A stretch of DNA of 64,000 bases. Origin: Paramicrosporidium saccamoebae. Lineage: Eukaryota; Rozellomycota. Both the position numbers and the translations under genes were made by a program. Shown one piece after another: positions 10,177 to 21,502 of the stretch. The stretch covers positions 44,484-108,483 of the forward strand of contig MTSL01000174.1 in assembly GCA_002794465.1 (NCBI GenBank), in the 5' to 3' direction. Every line of letters begins with the position of its first letter. Position 1 is the stretch's first letter. The notes under the pieces are model-generated. The model had not been told where the DNA came from and did not search any database. It worked only from the letters and a program-made list of their open reading frames with translations.

Positions 10177-10977
10177 CTATTTCTTTCGCTTGGGGGTTTT
10201 AGGAACATCAAAAACGGACCCTATTTTGGGAGTATGCGCCTTCAGTAATCGCTGCACGGCTGGTGTTCGTAATAGCTCTTCTTTTCGTGCTCGACTTTGT
10301 CGAGCCATCCCACTTGCCAAAGCATCCCGAGAAGGCGTGTCAGGTACGCGATATCTGCGTTCTGGTTGATGATCCGGCGTCTCTACAAACGAATAGCCGC
10401 GCAACCTTCCACTGCCCACATCGCTAACAGAACCGGCTGATTTTTCGCCATATTCTTTCCGCATCCGCCAATAATGATGGCGTACATCGTTCGTGTCTCG
10501 CTCCAATAGACTTAGGTCGACCTGTTTCTCCAGTCGCGTATTTTCTCGACACACTCGGCCCTTTCCCGTTGGTATATCGGCCGATGACTCTAATAGCAGT
10601 GGCGCCTCTCTTTTAAAGACTTTGGCAAAACGTCCCCGTCGGGTCGCATTCACTCGTTCCAGCAGCTCCTCAAAGCCCGCCGTGTCCTCGGTTACATAGC
10701 GCATCTGAAAGTCGTCCACTGACATTTCGGGTGCCTGTACGGTCGATGGATTATTGAGACGGGCAGCAGCGGCACGTAGGGCGGTGAGGTCGGACCGCTC
10801 CATGGCAGTCAAATATTCGTATTGCGCCTCAAGCTTTGCCAAGTTTGGGAAAAAGTCGCGTTTCAGGATGGCGCTGAGTTGTGCCAAATATTCATCTTCA
10901 CTCAGCACCTTTCGCTTCCTCAGTGTCCGTACCGGTGCTGTTCGACTGGCCCGTTTGTCTGCTCCTTCTAATTCCAT
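10177..10977 (-). CDS. ESS2: ESS2/DGCR14-family splicing factor
   Basis: The protein has 266 residues. The N-terminal LSEDEYLAQLSAILKRDFFP block followed by LAKLEAQYEYLTA is the hallmark of the ESS2 (DGCR14, Es2, Bis1) family of nuclear proteins found in spliceosomal C complexes. A YSFVETP motif and a C-terminal SRARKEELLRTPAVQRLL segment also match. The tail is basic (PKTPKRKK), suitable for nuclear import. I start at the ATG at 10977, where the family homology begins; the frame extends upstream to 11031. The divergent kinase gene starts 91 bp away. It is shorter than the human protein (476 residues), mainly by loss of linkers. Confidence 0.8.
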   Translation of the reverse strand: MELEGADKRASRTAPVRTLRKRKVLSEDEYLAQLSAILKRDFFPNLAKLEAQYEYLTAMERSDLTALRAAAARLNNPSTVQAPEMSVDDFQMRYVTEDTAGFEELLERVNATRRGRFAKVFKREAPLLLESSADIPTGKGRVCRENTRLEKQVDLSLLERDTNDVRHHYWRMRKEYGEKSAGSVSDVGSGRLRGYSFVETPDHQPERRYRVPDTPSRDALASGMARQSRARKEELLRTPAVQRLLKAHTPKIGSVFDVPKTPKRKK

Positions 10978-11068
10978 GGACCAATCATCGTGTTCCGTCC
11001 AGAAAGGGAAAAACCCACGGTGGGTAAACAATGGGCTATATCTGCGGGTTAGTCCTTATGTTTGTGGG

Positions 11069-12052
11069 ATGATTAACGACGAGGGTTTGCGTCTCGAGGC
11101 ACTGGCAGTGGAATCGGTGGACGCATTGGACCAATTCTACAATCTTCGACGGACCATTGGCCGTGGCGAATTTGCAAAGGTCAAACTGGCTCAATGCCGT
11201 CAATCAGGCCACATGGTATTGGCGGCAGCTTTGCTGAATCTAGGTGGCAATCAAGATTGTTAAAATGGATAACCTGGCCCGGAGGGAAGAACGTCTATAT
11301 CGAGAAATGTCCATACTCTCTGTACCCTATCTTTTCGTGACAATTAATGTGCAGAGAGTGACGCATCCAAATATTGTCCGACTGATTAGAGTGCTCCGGG
11401 TGGAAGATCGCATTGCAATGGTGATGGACTACATCAAGGGTGGAGAGTTGTTTGACTACGTGCAAGCCAGAGTTCATCTTCCCGAGGATGAGGTGCGTGC
11501 CATCATGATGCAGACGCTCCATGCCGTTGCGTATCTGCACCAACAGGGCGTAGTGCATCGTGATCTCAAATTGGAAAATATTCTACGGGACGGCGATGGC
11601 CGCATCTTTCTCTCAGATTTTGGCTTTGCTACTGAGCTTTCTGGAAATCTTTTAGAAACTGCCTGTGGCTCGCCTTGCTATGCTGCCCCCGAGTTGGTAT
11701 TGGACAAGCAGGTGCAGCTTTGGTGCTGATTAATGTTTAGGGATATTCCGGAATGTCGGCAGATCTCTGGAGTTGCGGCGTGATCATGTTTGCCATGGCC
11801 TACGGCTATCTGCCCTTTGAGGGCGATGTCCACCTCGATCGGCATTCCGATCCCGTGACTTGGACCCCCGCCAACGTCTATCATCTTTACCAACACATTG
11901 CTGCCCATCCTGTCAAACTACCGAGGGGACTCTCTGATGACGGCGAGGATCTCCTTCGGAGGCTACTCACGGCCGATCCCCATCTCCGGATCACATTGGA
12001 GGAGATCTGGAGCCATCCGTGGGTGGAGTCGTCTAATAAACACTCGAGTTGA
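11069..12052 (+). CDS. CAMK-like serine/threonine protein kinase (four exons)
   Basis: Exons 11069-11215, 11244-11321, 11355-11711 and 11741-12052 give 297 residues, nearly all kinase domain. The Gly loop is IGRGEFAKV, the catalytic Lys is in VAIKIVK, the HRD motif is HRDLKLEN and the DFG motif is SDFGFA. The activation segment ends GSPCYAAPEL, and the last splice restores GYSGMSADLWSCGV. HRDLKLEN plus GSPCYAAPE puts it in the CAMK/CAMKL group (Snf1/Nim1/Hsl1 relatives). There is no UBA, KA1 or other C-terminal domain, so regulation must lie elsewhere. Introns of 28, 33 and 29 nt were placed by kinase conservation. The specific ortholog is not assigned. Confidence 0.85.
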
Positions 12053-12385
12053 TCCATATGATGGTGGGCCCAGGGATTATTACTCCTTTGTGACCCGTGG
12101 TGTCTTCAGGCCTGGTCAAACCCTGAGCTTTCGTGCACTGCAGCTCCATACCACGTTGCGTTTTTTCTGCAGAGAAAAGCTACGAAATTGCAGCAGAGTT
12201 TAGTGTACATTTCGGTCTGCTCATTTTCTCACAACTCTCAGTCTCGCCTTTGCAATTGGAGTTTGAAAGTTTGACGCTCTCGTCTAAAGACAAAGAACCG
12301 AATCGCGCAATCCCATTGGTCAATTTGCGCGCCAACTAATCCTAATCCGTAAGAATACGGCTCTCATCCATGCTTATTGCCTAGC
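12053..12385. other. Intergenic, no gene seen
   Basis: This stretch lies between the kinase stop and the Epl1 start. Open frames here are short and lack codon bias or homology that I can recognise. It presumably holds the kinase 3' end and the Epl1 promoter, and CCAAT-like ATTGG motifs occur at about 12314. Nothing else is supported. Confidence 0.5.
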
Positions 12386-14040
12386 ATGTTTCTTGAGCGC
12401 AAGCCCAAGTTCCGTAGTCGGAAGTTGGACTTTAACAGAGTACTGCCCGTGTATCGACATGACGAGGTGGACGATTTTGACGAGTTTGAGGAGCCCACAA
12501 GATCCGTGGCGCAAGTGGCAACTGGAGTAGACAAGGAAGAGGAGGATGTAAGGAGCAGTTGAGAATGCTGACATTATAGGAACATCACTTGAAGCAGGCC
12601 TTGACCCAGTCCAGTAGGTCGCAGGCCTATTACATTCCCACTCCGGAGGCGGCGCAGGCGTCTGAATCCTACCAGGAGATATACAAGGCTGATTTTAAGC
12701 AGCCAAAGGCCTATGCAAAGTGCGGTCCAGATGATCCATTGCAGCTGTTTCCAAAATATAATGGCGATCATATTGACGAGACATTTATCGACAATCTTCG
12801 AAAGGAGGGTGTGATTGACGCAAAATTTGATCTGACCCTGTACGAGTGGATTGTGGATTGTCTGGAAGATGCGGCGCACAAGTTTAGCGAGAACATTGCC
12901 AGTAATGAGTCACTTGAGAGGCTTCGGGATCGACACTCTGCTGCTTTGCCAGAAGAGGCCACAGTAAACAAAATGATTGAACACTGGAAAGAGCGGCGGA
13001 TTCAACAACGGAGGATCATTCCAACCCTGCGACATGAAGACCTGGGCAAGATTGGTGCCGACCCTTATGTCTGTTTCCGAAGGAGGGAGCTGAAGATTCC
13101 TCGAAAGACCAGACGAAGCGACGCTCAGATCACTGATCGACTGAAAAAACTGCACTTGGATCTGTCGTCCATGAAGCTGATGCTACATGCTGCAGCGAAG
13201 CGAGATCGGTACAAGAGAGAAGCATTGGTTTTGGAGGGCGAATTGTTTGAAAAATACCGACTTGTGGATAATTGGAGGAAACATCACAAAAGTGACTGGC
13301 CACCCCATCTGGCTACCTTTAAAATTGCTGCACAGAGTCTTTTGGAGCCCAAGAAGAAAAAGAGTCGCATTGAAGGCGATACGCTAGATGGACTCATTGG
13401 TGCCTACAAGATTGCAATTCCGGTGGCGGCTCTGAAGAGTTCGCGACATGGGCGGCCATATTATCCTCACGAAGTGGGACGGATGATCCAGAAAGATATG
13501 GATATTTTGTTGGGACATCATGGAAACCAGGATGCCCTGACGGACGATTTCTGTCCCGATTTTCGAGACCTTTCTGGCCAGGACTTTTATAATTCGCCCT
13601 GGCTCCATGGACAGCCGGTTTCGTTTCGAAGGGGACGGGGTGGTCGTGTAATTGTGGATCGGCCAAGGATTAGCATCCCACCAACCCGCCCTCTCCAGGA
13701 TCTCTCGGATCCGGCCATCATCAAGTTCCACTCCACCCTCCTCACAGCCAAAGATTTTACCCAACTACAGACCCCCGTCGGCAATTACAACGTTCATGCC
13801 GTTCAGACTGCCAACCAAATCCTGCGTCCCATGTCATATCAGGCGTGGGTGGCGTCTACGGCGCCCATCCTGGTGGCTCTCTCTGGGAAGCCGCGCAGTC
13901 CAAAAAAGAAAAGAGAGGATGGCGGGGCACAGATTACGGTCAAGGTGAAGAGTCAGCCAAAGGAGGCCGCGCGGAGGGGCACGGGGGCGAGATTTACGCC
14001 GCACGGACTGGCGCCAGAGTCTAACGATGATGGTAAATAG
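12386..14040 (+). CDS. EPL1: Enhancer of polycomb-like protein (NuA4 subunit)
   Basis: Exons 12386-12547 and 12580-14040 (32-nt intron) give 540 residues. The N-terminal EPcA region is clear: RKLDFNRVLPVYRHDE, then SVAQVATGVDKEEEDEHHLKQAL across the splice, then YYIPTPEAAQ and an FPKYNGD acidic block. Epl1 holds the Esa1/Tip60 catalytic module in the NuA4 histone acetyltransferase. Further down, an RRELKIPRKTRRSD-like segment fits the basic EPcB-type region. The C-terminus is Lys/Arg-rich. The stop is 61 bp before the THADA ATG on the same strand. Confidence 0.88.
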
Positions 14041-14101
14041 AATTCCGCATGAATGTATTTTATATTTATTTTGTGTGGGTGCCCAGGGTCGGGATTTCGC
14101 C

Positions 14102-17100
14102 ATGGACCAGTTAGAGAGGGCGTGGCAGGAGGTGGAGGAGTCTGCCCGGAACGGCACCTTTGATCCGCGTTCCCTCAACAAGGCGATGCGCTCCTATCTG
14201 GAACGACCCTCTGTTCTTGATGCATCGCGTATCATTGACTGGTGCCACCGTCTCTTCACAAGCACTCTGCCTCTGGACGATATCCTACTCGTTGTATGGC
14301 AGATTCTCTATACAGTTGCACCCCAAACGTCCTTTGAATCGACAGGTACGTGGATGACTTTAGGTAGGGAACGGGCGAGACTGATATTGGGATTGGCCAC
14401 ACCAGAGAATGTCTCGGGCATATTGGCGTTCCTTGTTGCGACTGTCGAGGAGGGTGGACTGAACACAGTGTTGGCGGCAACTATCATGGAGGTTGCTGAG
14501 CGGGTGGCCCGACAGTTTGGATTTAGGGAAACGATGCTGAGACTGGTGGAGGGGGTGGGGAGTAGCAAGGATGAGCTGGTCCTGCACAAGATACGGTCCT
14601 TGGTTGTGACACTGTATCGATCCAATCCACCACTAGAAAATAGGACAGCCTTGGACCGAATCTTGCAAGGAATTGACAGAGATGTCAAAATGAAATATCT
14701 CTTGCTCAAAGATCTTCTCGAATTTGACATTAATGTCCCCGGATTCACTGATCCGTGTCTACAGGATTTGCTTGTGTGTCTCGACGACAAGACTCTTGCT
14801 CCCTCCGTCTCTGAGTGCATCGTCTTGTTGGTAAAACTCAAAGGATACAGTCTCGTGGATCTTGTGGACGAAACGGGCCAACTGGGGGTCTATTTATTTC
14901 CTAAATTGGTACGCAAGCTCCCCAATGAGGCGATTGCGTTGCTGCAAACACTGGAAAGGGCGGCGTTGGAGGAGAGCACTGAACCGCGAATCTTGCAATA
15001 TTGCTCGCTGTACAATTCCATTTTGGGAGGTGAAATGCAACATCAGCCCCTGAATATGGTTCTGGCAAAGCGTGGATTGGTTGCCCATGATGAGATTCTC
15101 TGCAATCGAGCCTTTTCATGTCTCTGTCGTTCTTTCCACACCGACATGCCCTTTTCCGAAGGCGACACTGTGTATAGATTCCTTGTGGATGCTCAGATTG
15201 GGGTCACGGCTGATAACAGACAGCAGACGATTGCATCGTTGAAACAACTGGTGGAAATGCACTTTGCGCGACTCTACAAACTAGAGCGGGCCATCATGCG
15301 TGGTGAAATCCAAGAGACGGAATCTGAGGCGGCGGGAACTAAGGTATTGGATACAGAAATCAAGGCTATTATACAATTTTGGCGACGTATTGTAACACTT
15401 TCGGTAGAGTCTCTCACCGTTTCGGGGTATTACAACAAGAATGATCTCTGCATCAGAACACTTCTTTGCATAACTGAAGTTTGGAGGGAGAAATTGGCAA
15501 AGGTTACGGTAGAGTCACTTGGGCGTCGATTAGGTAATGTACATGAAACAATCATCGAGCCCCTACTACGGGATGATTTTATCAAGAGGATGTGTGAATG
15601 TGTGATGAACAATTCATTTGATACCGTAAGGGAGGGGGCTGCCAAGTTATTAAGATTGCTCAATGTCAAGTTTGATGCAGAATATATTACGGCGGAGCTC
15701 TTGCCAGCTTTGGCTGTACAGAGGGCGCATCTTATTGATGGAGCATCTCGTCTACTTGGTGTGTATTGTGATAAAATGAACAATCATAAGGAAGTGGCTG
15801 CTCTGTTGACAACGGCACTACAGGATGAAATTGCCAAATTGTCAACATCAGACGCCCTTGCCAATAGTCAAGCACTCGGCCTCATGGCTGGTCTGAGGTA
15901 AGGAATAAGGATTCGGGGTTTAACCTGTGTTTAGGGAACTGATGGCAAAGCCTGTCGATGCGGAAAATGTCTTGAAAATTGTCGATTGTTGTCGCCAGTT
16001 AGGTGTTCTTGTCACTGATTTTGTTTCACATCCATCGCCTGAGGGACATTTAGTGAATGTTGACGACGACGAAGAGGATGATGACATGAGCTTTTCCATT
16101 ATGACTTTTTGTTGGCGAGCTGTCAAGGAGAGCAGTGCATTGCTTGCCTGTTGTCTCTGGAGGATTGAACGAATGGACGTTGCTTTGTTGGAACAGACGG
16201 CGCGATATTTGGTGGAAATGCTATTAAAGATTCGTCATCCGGGTGCATTCATGTCGCTTGCCAAACCGCTCCGTGATGTTTGCCAGATTTGCTTCTCCCT
16301 TGGCAATGATGCGTCAAGAATTCCACAAAAACTGTTAAACGAGGCAATGGAGCAATGTGTCCTCCATCCAGAGGTGCAGACTACAAGACGCAGTGCAGGA
16401 CTGCCCGTCTGCATTGCCGCCATTGTGACGGCATCAAAGGACGCCCATCGACGCTGTAAGCTGCTGGGTGAGGCATTTGAGACGCTATTGTCGGTGATTC
16501 CAACTTTGGTATTCCAGCAAATTGCCCCTGATCCGCATGTGGTGCACACACTCAACATTCTCCGACAGCTATTTCGAGATTCTACGCTTGCTGAAGATGT
16601 CATCGCCCTCCTTCCCACTGGTTTCCGCCTCTGTTTCCTGGCATTTGGATCGCCAAGTTGGTCAGTTCGCAACAGCGGGATGATGCTTTTCACTGCACTA
16701 ATGAATCGCACTTTTGGAGTGAGACACGACACAGAAGAATATGCCAAGGGGAATTTGGTAGATGTGCGCAATCTGCATGCCCAATGCCCTTCCATCCTAG
16801 GTCTAATCATGGAAGAATGTAGTAAGAGCGTCCAGATGCTTGGAAACGAAGCGTGCTCCAGATATCAGATCGAGTTTGCCCTCTATCCTTTGCTGTCATT
16901 TATTCAGAGAATCCGATTCTCCATCGGTGGGGAGGCCCGACACACTGGCTTTTACACTGCTGCCATTGCATTTTGTTTGGGGTGTCTTGGGAGTGATATT
17001 ATGAAGGTGCGAAAAATGACGGCTCGATTGGTGGCGAATATGTGTGAGAGTGTGCTGATCAAGACGTTGACTTTGGATTGGATTGAGAATACATTGGAGA

Positions 17101-17771
17101 CTGGATGCAATCAATTGCACGGCTACTTATTGCTACTGAGAATACTGTATGATCAAAAAATTATCCAATCGGATATTTACGAACGACTAAATCGCATTCC
17201 TGATGGATTGGTTTGCTATCCACTGCAACAAATGCTCTGCCCTGATGTGTCAATTAAGGCAGAGGATGATGTGCCCATTGCCACGATTATCGAAAATGTG
17301 ACTGCACGTAGGTTACATCCAGAAGAAATTGTCATCCAAGTGCCTCGACTTGTTGAACATGCCATTTCTAATGAGCCATCGTTGTTTGCATTGTTGGAGA
17401 ACTTTTGGCTTGATTACGATCTCTCTGGGGAGTATCGATTGGCCATTGTCAAAGCTCTTCGTCCCTGCACGCATCCGTCTGTCCTGCGGCTACGCTACCT
17501 TGCCCTCACAGACGATTCCTACGAGATTCGGCAAATTGCATCGGGACCCCGTCTTGGTGCGTCGGCATCAGTTGCTCAATGTCTCCGGACGATTATCACC
17601 AAAGTGGGTGATTTAATGGATTACTTGCCGATCAGTGAAGAGGTGGATAGTGGAAGGAGAAAGTTGTTTGAACCGGAACCCTTGAATAGTTTCAAAGATC
17701 CCATTTGGGAGAGAGAACGCCTAAGCGAACAGCAACCGTGTGTAAACCAGCAATCAACCATAATACACTAG
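14102..17771 (+). CDS. THADA/Trm732-family HEAT-repeat protein
   Basis: Exons 14102-15897 and 15935-17771 (37-nt intron) give 1210 residues. The protein is an all-helical HEAT/ARM solenoid. The DUF2428 core is diagnostic: CWRAVKESSALLACCL, then TTRRSAGLPVCIAAIV, then HTLNILRQLFRDSTLAEDV and SPSWSVRNSGMMLFTALMNRTFG. In yeast the ortholog Trm732 partners the methyltransferase Trm7 for 2'-O-methylation of position 32 in tRNA anticodon loops; animal THADA has added roles. An acidic insert (NVDDDEEDDD) follows the splice. I start at the ATG at 14102; the frame is open to 14027, overlapping the Epl1 end. Trm6, also in tRNA modification, lies in the window but is unlinked. Confidence 0.85.
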
Positions 17772-18183
17772 AGTACTTGATAGTTATGTGACGTAGAGGC
17801 AGAGGATTGATTAGTTGGGTATTTGTGTGGTAGAGTGGATCGCTTTGCTGGGTATTTGAGGATTATTACGTGATTTGTGAGACCATAAAAGGGCTATTGG
17901 ATTAAAAATGAACGGGTTCTCTTCCCGCTTGATAAAGTCCGTGGTATTATCCCAACTTTGCGACAGTTAAACGACTATGTCATCAGTATTCAAGCCAGTG
18001 GTTTATAACAGACTCTTTCAATTTGATTCATCATGTCCTGTGGTGATACAATAGCCTACGTATATAGGGCGAGTTGGCCCACCAGGTCTCACACTATACG
18101 CCCTTTGCAGTAGACCCTATCCCTGGTGCATAAATATACACTTTTACAACTTACAACTTGCTCACAACTTGGAATGTAGGATA
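17772..18183. other. Intergenic with a dispersed noncoding motif
   Basis: There is no coding potential between THADA and Ies6. At about 17870-17945 a motif runs GACCATAAAAGGGC, TTGGATTAA, then GATAAA and GTGGTATTA. Related arrangements occur near 43325-43405 and 50545-50625, each 50-190 bp after a stop codon on the plus strand. A second motif, GTGGTGATACAA followed by GAGTTGGC, at about 18030-18080 recurs near 35370-35530. Nature is unknown: a 3' processing signal, small RNA or old repeat are all possible. Confidence 0.4.
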
Positions 18184-18567
18184 ATGTCTCTTTCGAATAA
18201 CGTGAATAGGGTAAAGAAGACACCCTCCAAGCCCGTCCGCAAGGAAGCAACACCTAAAAAGCCAAAGACGAGCAGCAATGACGATAGTGCTGGCGATAAT
18301 ACTGAATGCTTGCCATTCAAGAAATCCAGCTATGTGACCCCCACCCGTCGCACCAAGCCGCAAAAGGTCACTGCGCACACTGTTCCTCCATCCGTACTAC
18401 CGCGTCGCCGATATTGCGACGTGACGGGGTTGCCGGCGCAGTATGTGGAGCCTCGGACGGGAATGCGGTACTACGGCGCCGAAGTGTATCCAGTGGTACG
18501 AAGTCTGACGCCAGAGGCGGCACAGAGACTGCTAAAGATTAGAAATGCGCACACTATTGTCAAATAA
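18184..18567 (+). CDS. IES6: INO80 complex subunit Ies6/INO80C (YL1-C domain)
   Basis: The protein has 127 residues. The basic N-terminus is rich in Lys/Pro/Ser. The C-terminal YL1-C domain is intact: RRRYCDVTGLPAQYVEPRTG followed by RYYGAEVY and VVRSL. Ies6 (INO80C) forms a module with Arp5 that drives nucleosome sliding by INO80. Domain position and short length fit Ies6 better than YL1/Vps72 (Swr1), which has a long N-terminal histone-binding region. The stop TAA lies inside an AATAAA hexamer. Dim1 starts 56 bp downstream on the same strand. Confidence 0.82.
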   Translation: MSLSNNVNRVKKTPSKPVRKEATPKKPKTSSNDDSAGDNTECLPFKKSSYVTPTRRTKPQKVTAHTVPPSVLPRRRYCDVTGLPAQYVEPRTGMRYYGAEVYPVVRSLTPEAAQRLLKIRNAHTIVK

Positions 18568-18623
18568 AGATGTTTATTTATGCGCTGATCACGGAAACCT
18601 GCTGGGGTACAGAGTGCCTGGTG

Positions 18624-19086
18624 ATGGTATGTTGCAGTCTTTGTCTAACTCATCTGCTAGTCGTACTTTCTTACACATTTGACAAACGGATGGCAGGTGG
18701 ACCAGGCCATCCTGGGGGAGGAGGAGCGCATCGTACTGGTACGGTTTGGCCACGACTGGGACAAGGAATGTATGAAAATGGATGAAATCCTGTACAGTGT
18801 GGCCGAAAAGGTCAAGCAATGGTGTGTTGTCTATGTGGTGGACCTCAAGGAAACGCCCGACTTTACGGCCATGTACGAACTATATGACGCATGTACGGTC
18901 ATGTTCTTCTGGCGAAACCGTCATATGCAGGTGGATCTGGGGACGGGTAACAACAACAAAATCAACTGGGCGCTGGACAGCAAACAGGAGCTACTAGACA
19001 TTCTGGAGGTGGTGTACAAGGGCGCACGGAAGGGAAAGGGACTGGTTGTCAGTCCTCGAGACTACTCCACCCGCGTCAAGTATTAA
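18624..19086 (+). CDS. DIM1: Dim1/TXNL4A, U5 snRNP thioredoxin-like protein
   Basis: The first coding exon is just the ATG (18624-18626). A 34-nt intron (18627-18660) follows and then exon 18661-19086. The product has 142 residues, exactly the family length. It matches along its whole length: NGWQVDQAIL, VRFGHDWDKECMKMDE, DFTAMYELYDACTVMFF, DLGTGNNNKINWA, KGARKGKGLVVSP. Dim1 (Dib1) is an essential U4/U6.U5 tri-snRNP protein that holds back spliceosome activation. Without the intron the protein would lack its conserved N-terminal SYFLTHL segment, so the one-codon exon is well supported. Confidence 0.93.
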
Positions 19087-19104
19087 ATGTAATAAAGCGT
19101 TTCC

Positions 19105-20007
19105 ATGGCGGGAACATTGGTGTGTCCGTTGTATTGCGAACAAGATGGCTCTCGGCACAGCTATCCATGCGAGGGCGACCTTCTTGTCAAGGGAGGGATT
19201 GTCTCCACGTTGGAAGGAGATGAGCTGCTGACGCAGGACGAATTGGGTTCACTGGCCATGGAATTGGATGAAAATGAATACCACACCCTGCACATTTACG
19301 GAGATGGCGTGTCGGATGAATTGAGGAGGATGTTGCAAACTGTTTTTCCGATTGTGCGGGTCAACGAGGAGCCAACACAATTGTGTGTTGTCGATAAGGT
19401 TGAAATTGTCGTCGACGCCATCACTGAAGACCATCCCTCCCTGCGACCATTACTGTTCCATCTCCGCAATGAACTTGTGCAGACGGAATATCTTGGAGAG
19501 ACGACAACAGTGGATGATTGTTTCCTGTCGCCGGTTCGACTTGCATCCATTGGGACGGGACTGTTTCGACTGGGCTTTAAATGCCAGCCAGACCGTCTGT
19601 ATCTTATGGGAGACGGACGACTAATTGAACCGGCCTTTACCGCATTGTTTGCAAGGCATCACATGCCCGCTCCACTGCCGTCCCAGCCGCTGCAGCCTCC
19701 CTCCCAGGCCTCGCTCTTTGATGAGTCGTGTTCCCTGCAATCCTGGACACCCAATCTGCCGGATGTTCCAGACACTCCAAACACGACAGATGCAAAGACA
19801 GCCAACAAAACCCGTCTCAAAAAATTAATGCTTTTGTCATTGCGCCATGTTGGGGTGGACAAGAATCATTGTGAATTCCCCTCCATCTGGAAGCATCTTT
19901 ATTGTGGATGTCTTTTTGCATTGCGAAAGGAGCTGGGAGAGACGGTAGCACAGAGTGAAATGTTGGCAGTGATTCGTACAAACATGAATTTCCTCAATAT
20001 AAACTGA
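19105..20007 (+). CDS. Uncharacterised protein, possible Sld7/MTBP-like replication factor
   Basis: The protein has 300 residues and starts 18 bp after the Dim1 stop. The N-terminal 190 residues look globular and alternate beta/alpha, with no motif I can name. A Pro/Ser/Thr-rich linker (about 190-240) follows. The last 60 residues form a helical domain: LKKLMLLSLRHVGVDK, FPSIWKHLYCGCLFALRKEL. That pattern resembles the C-terminal dimerisation domain of Sld7 (DNA replication initiation, partner of Sld3) and related MTBP tails. The resemblance is from memory of the pattern and weak. A real gene is well supported by length and codon use; the name is not. Confidence 0.6.
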   Translation: MAGTLVCPLYCEQDGSRHSYPCEGDLLVKGGIVSTLEGDELLTQDELGSLAMELDENEYHTLHIYGDGVSDELRRMLQTVFPIVRVNEEPTQLCVVDKVEIVVDAITEDHPSLRPLLFHLRNELVQTEYLGETTTVDDCFLSPVRLASIGTGLFRLGFKCQPDRLYLMGDGRLIEPAFTALFARHHMPAPLPSQPLQPPSQASLFDESCSLQSWTPNLPDVPDTPNTTDAKTANKTRLKKLMLLSLRHVGVDKNHCEFPSIWKHLYCGCLFALRKELGETVAQSEMLAVIRTNMNFLNIN

Positions 20008-20298
20008 GTGTTATTAAGAGGGGTGTTGCTGAGGGGGGGGACATTGTGAATAGATATATGTTGATAGGTGATATCATGAATACAAGCCCGAGAGGAGGGT
20101 ATAAGGATATCCGATCCACAAAGCATGAAATTTGTATAAAGTCTGATACTCGATGTGAGAATATCAAAGCCATTGACACTTGCGACGCTCGAGACATGTG
20201 ATATTCAACATTTCATACCTACTAATCCACTAATCCGCTCATCCACTCGCCCATATGCACACATTCATACATCCACACGTCTCAACCCACTCACACCC

Positions 20299-21310
20299 TC
20301 ACGATGATACTCGCTGTTTTACATTACGCTTGCGCTGCTTAAATTCAAACTCGTGACAATCACCTTCAATGGTGGGATTGATTAATTCGGTAGAGAGACA
20401 TGCCAAAGGTTCCTCTTGGAACCAAGGATGTTTTAGGGCCGTTTCAGTGTCAATTCGTTGTTCAGGGTCCATGGCCAGCAATCCTCGGACCAAATTCATT
20501 CCTAACTCACCTAATCGGGGACCAAATTCAGCCTCCAGGGAGATTCCTGGGGACGGCATTTCGCCCATGAGACGGAGCCACGGCCATCCGCCGACCATAG
20601 GTCCACATCGTTCACAGATTGCGCGTAATTGTGTCAACTCGTCCTGGCCAGTAAACACTGCCCGCCCTGAAATCAGCTCTAACAGAATACATCCCACGCC
20701 CCACATGTCCACACTGGGTCCATAGGAGGTGGCGCCAAGCAGCACTTCGGGGGGTCGATACCATAGGGTCACCACCCGATTAGTCAGCATTCTTGTTGTA
20801 CGCAGATCGGGATGACGCATACATTTGGCCAAACCAAAATCGGCGAGTTTGATGGCGCCATCACGACCAACGAGCACATTGCTGCCTTTTAAGTCACGGT
20901 GCAACACACCGTGGGAATGCAAATAGTGTAGCGCCTGCAAGATTCCCCGTAGAATGTACTTGACCTGTGCCATGGTCAGGCCTGCCGGCAACAGCCCCGC
21001 CAGGTCAAATTCCAAATATTCAAACACCAAAAAGACGGCCTCAGAGGAGGAGGCGCAGATGCTCTTTAATTTCACAATATTAGGATGGGCCATACTCTTG
21101 AGCAGTTTAATTTCGCGGGCTGCCGTGACGGGAAAGCCCTCTTTTTCGCTCTCCATGCGAATTTTCTTCAATGCCACCAACTCTCCCGTCTTTCGACAAC
21201 GAGCCTTGTATACCTTCCTAATGCCATTAATAACCCATTCAATGGTACCCGTAGGTGCCCTCGCCAACCTGGCTAATGCGCTCAAAAAGGTCCTCTATGC
21301 TGGCCGGCAT
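20299..21310 (-). CDS. Cyclin-dependent kinase, CDK12/CTK1-like
   Basis: Exons 21249-21310 and 20299-21217 (31-nt intron) give 326 residues. The splice restores the Gly loop GEGTYGKVYKAR. Other features are ALKKIRMESEKEGFPVTAAREI (PSTAIRE-helix equivalent PVTAARE), HRDLKGSNVL, ADFGLAK and NRVVTLWYRPPEVLLG. The EKEGFP and TNRVVTLWYRPPE forms are those of transcriptional CDKs of the Ctk1/CDK12/CDK9 group, which phosphorylate the RNA polymerase II CTD. CDK12 identity is favoured but CDK9/Bur1 is not excluded. No long RS N-terminus is present, unlike animal CDK12. The C-terminal tail is short and basic. Confidence 0.85.
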
Positions 21311-21502
21311 TTGTGTAGATATATGTACAGCCCAGGGGTTAAGAGTATACTGCGAGTTTTATAAGGGTCTGTTGTGGGCATACAATGGATCAAAATTCGT
21401 ACTATTGTGAAATCGTATCTAATGGACCAAAACTCGTAATGTTATGAATTACTATCTCATCATTTTGAGCATATAATGGACCAAGGCTTGCAATATTTAC
21501 TC

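Noticed and set aside
14346-14363. An 18-nt GTACGT...TTTAG segment inside THADA exon 1
   Set aside because: It has splice-like ends but is in frame and open when retained. It is 8 nt shorter than any intron I could support, so I kept it as coding.
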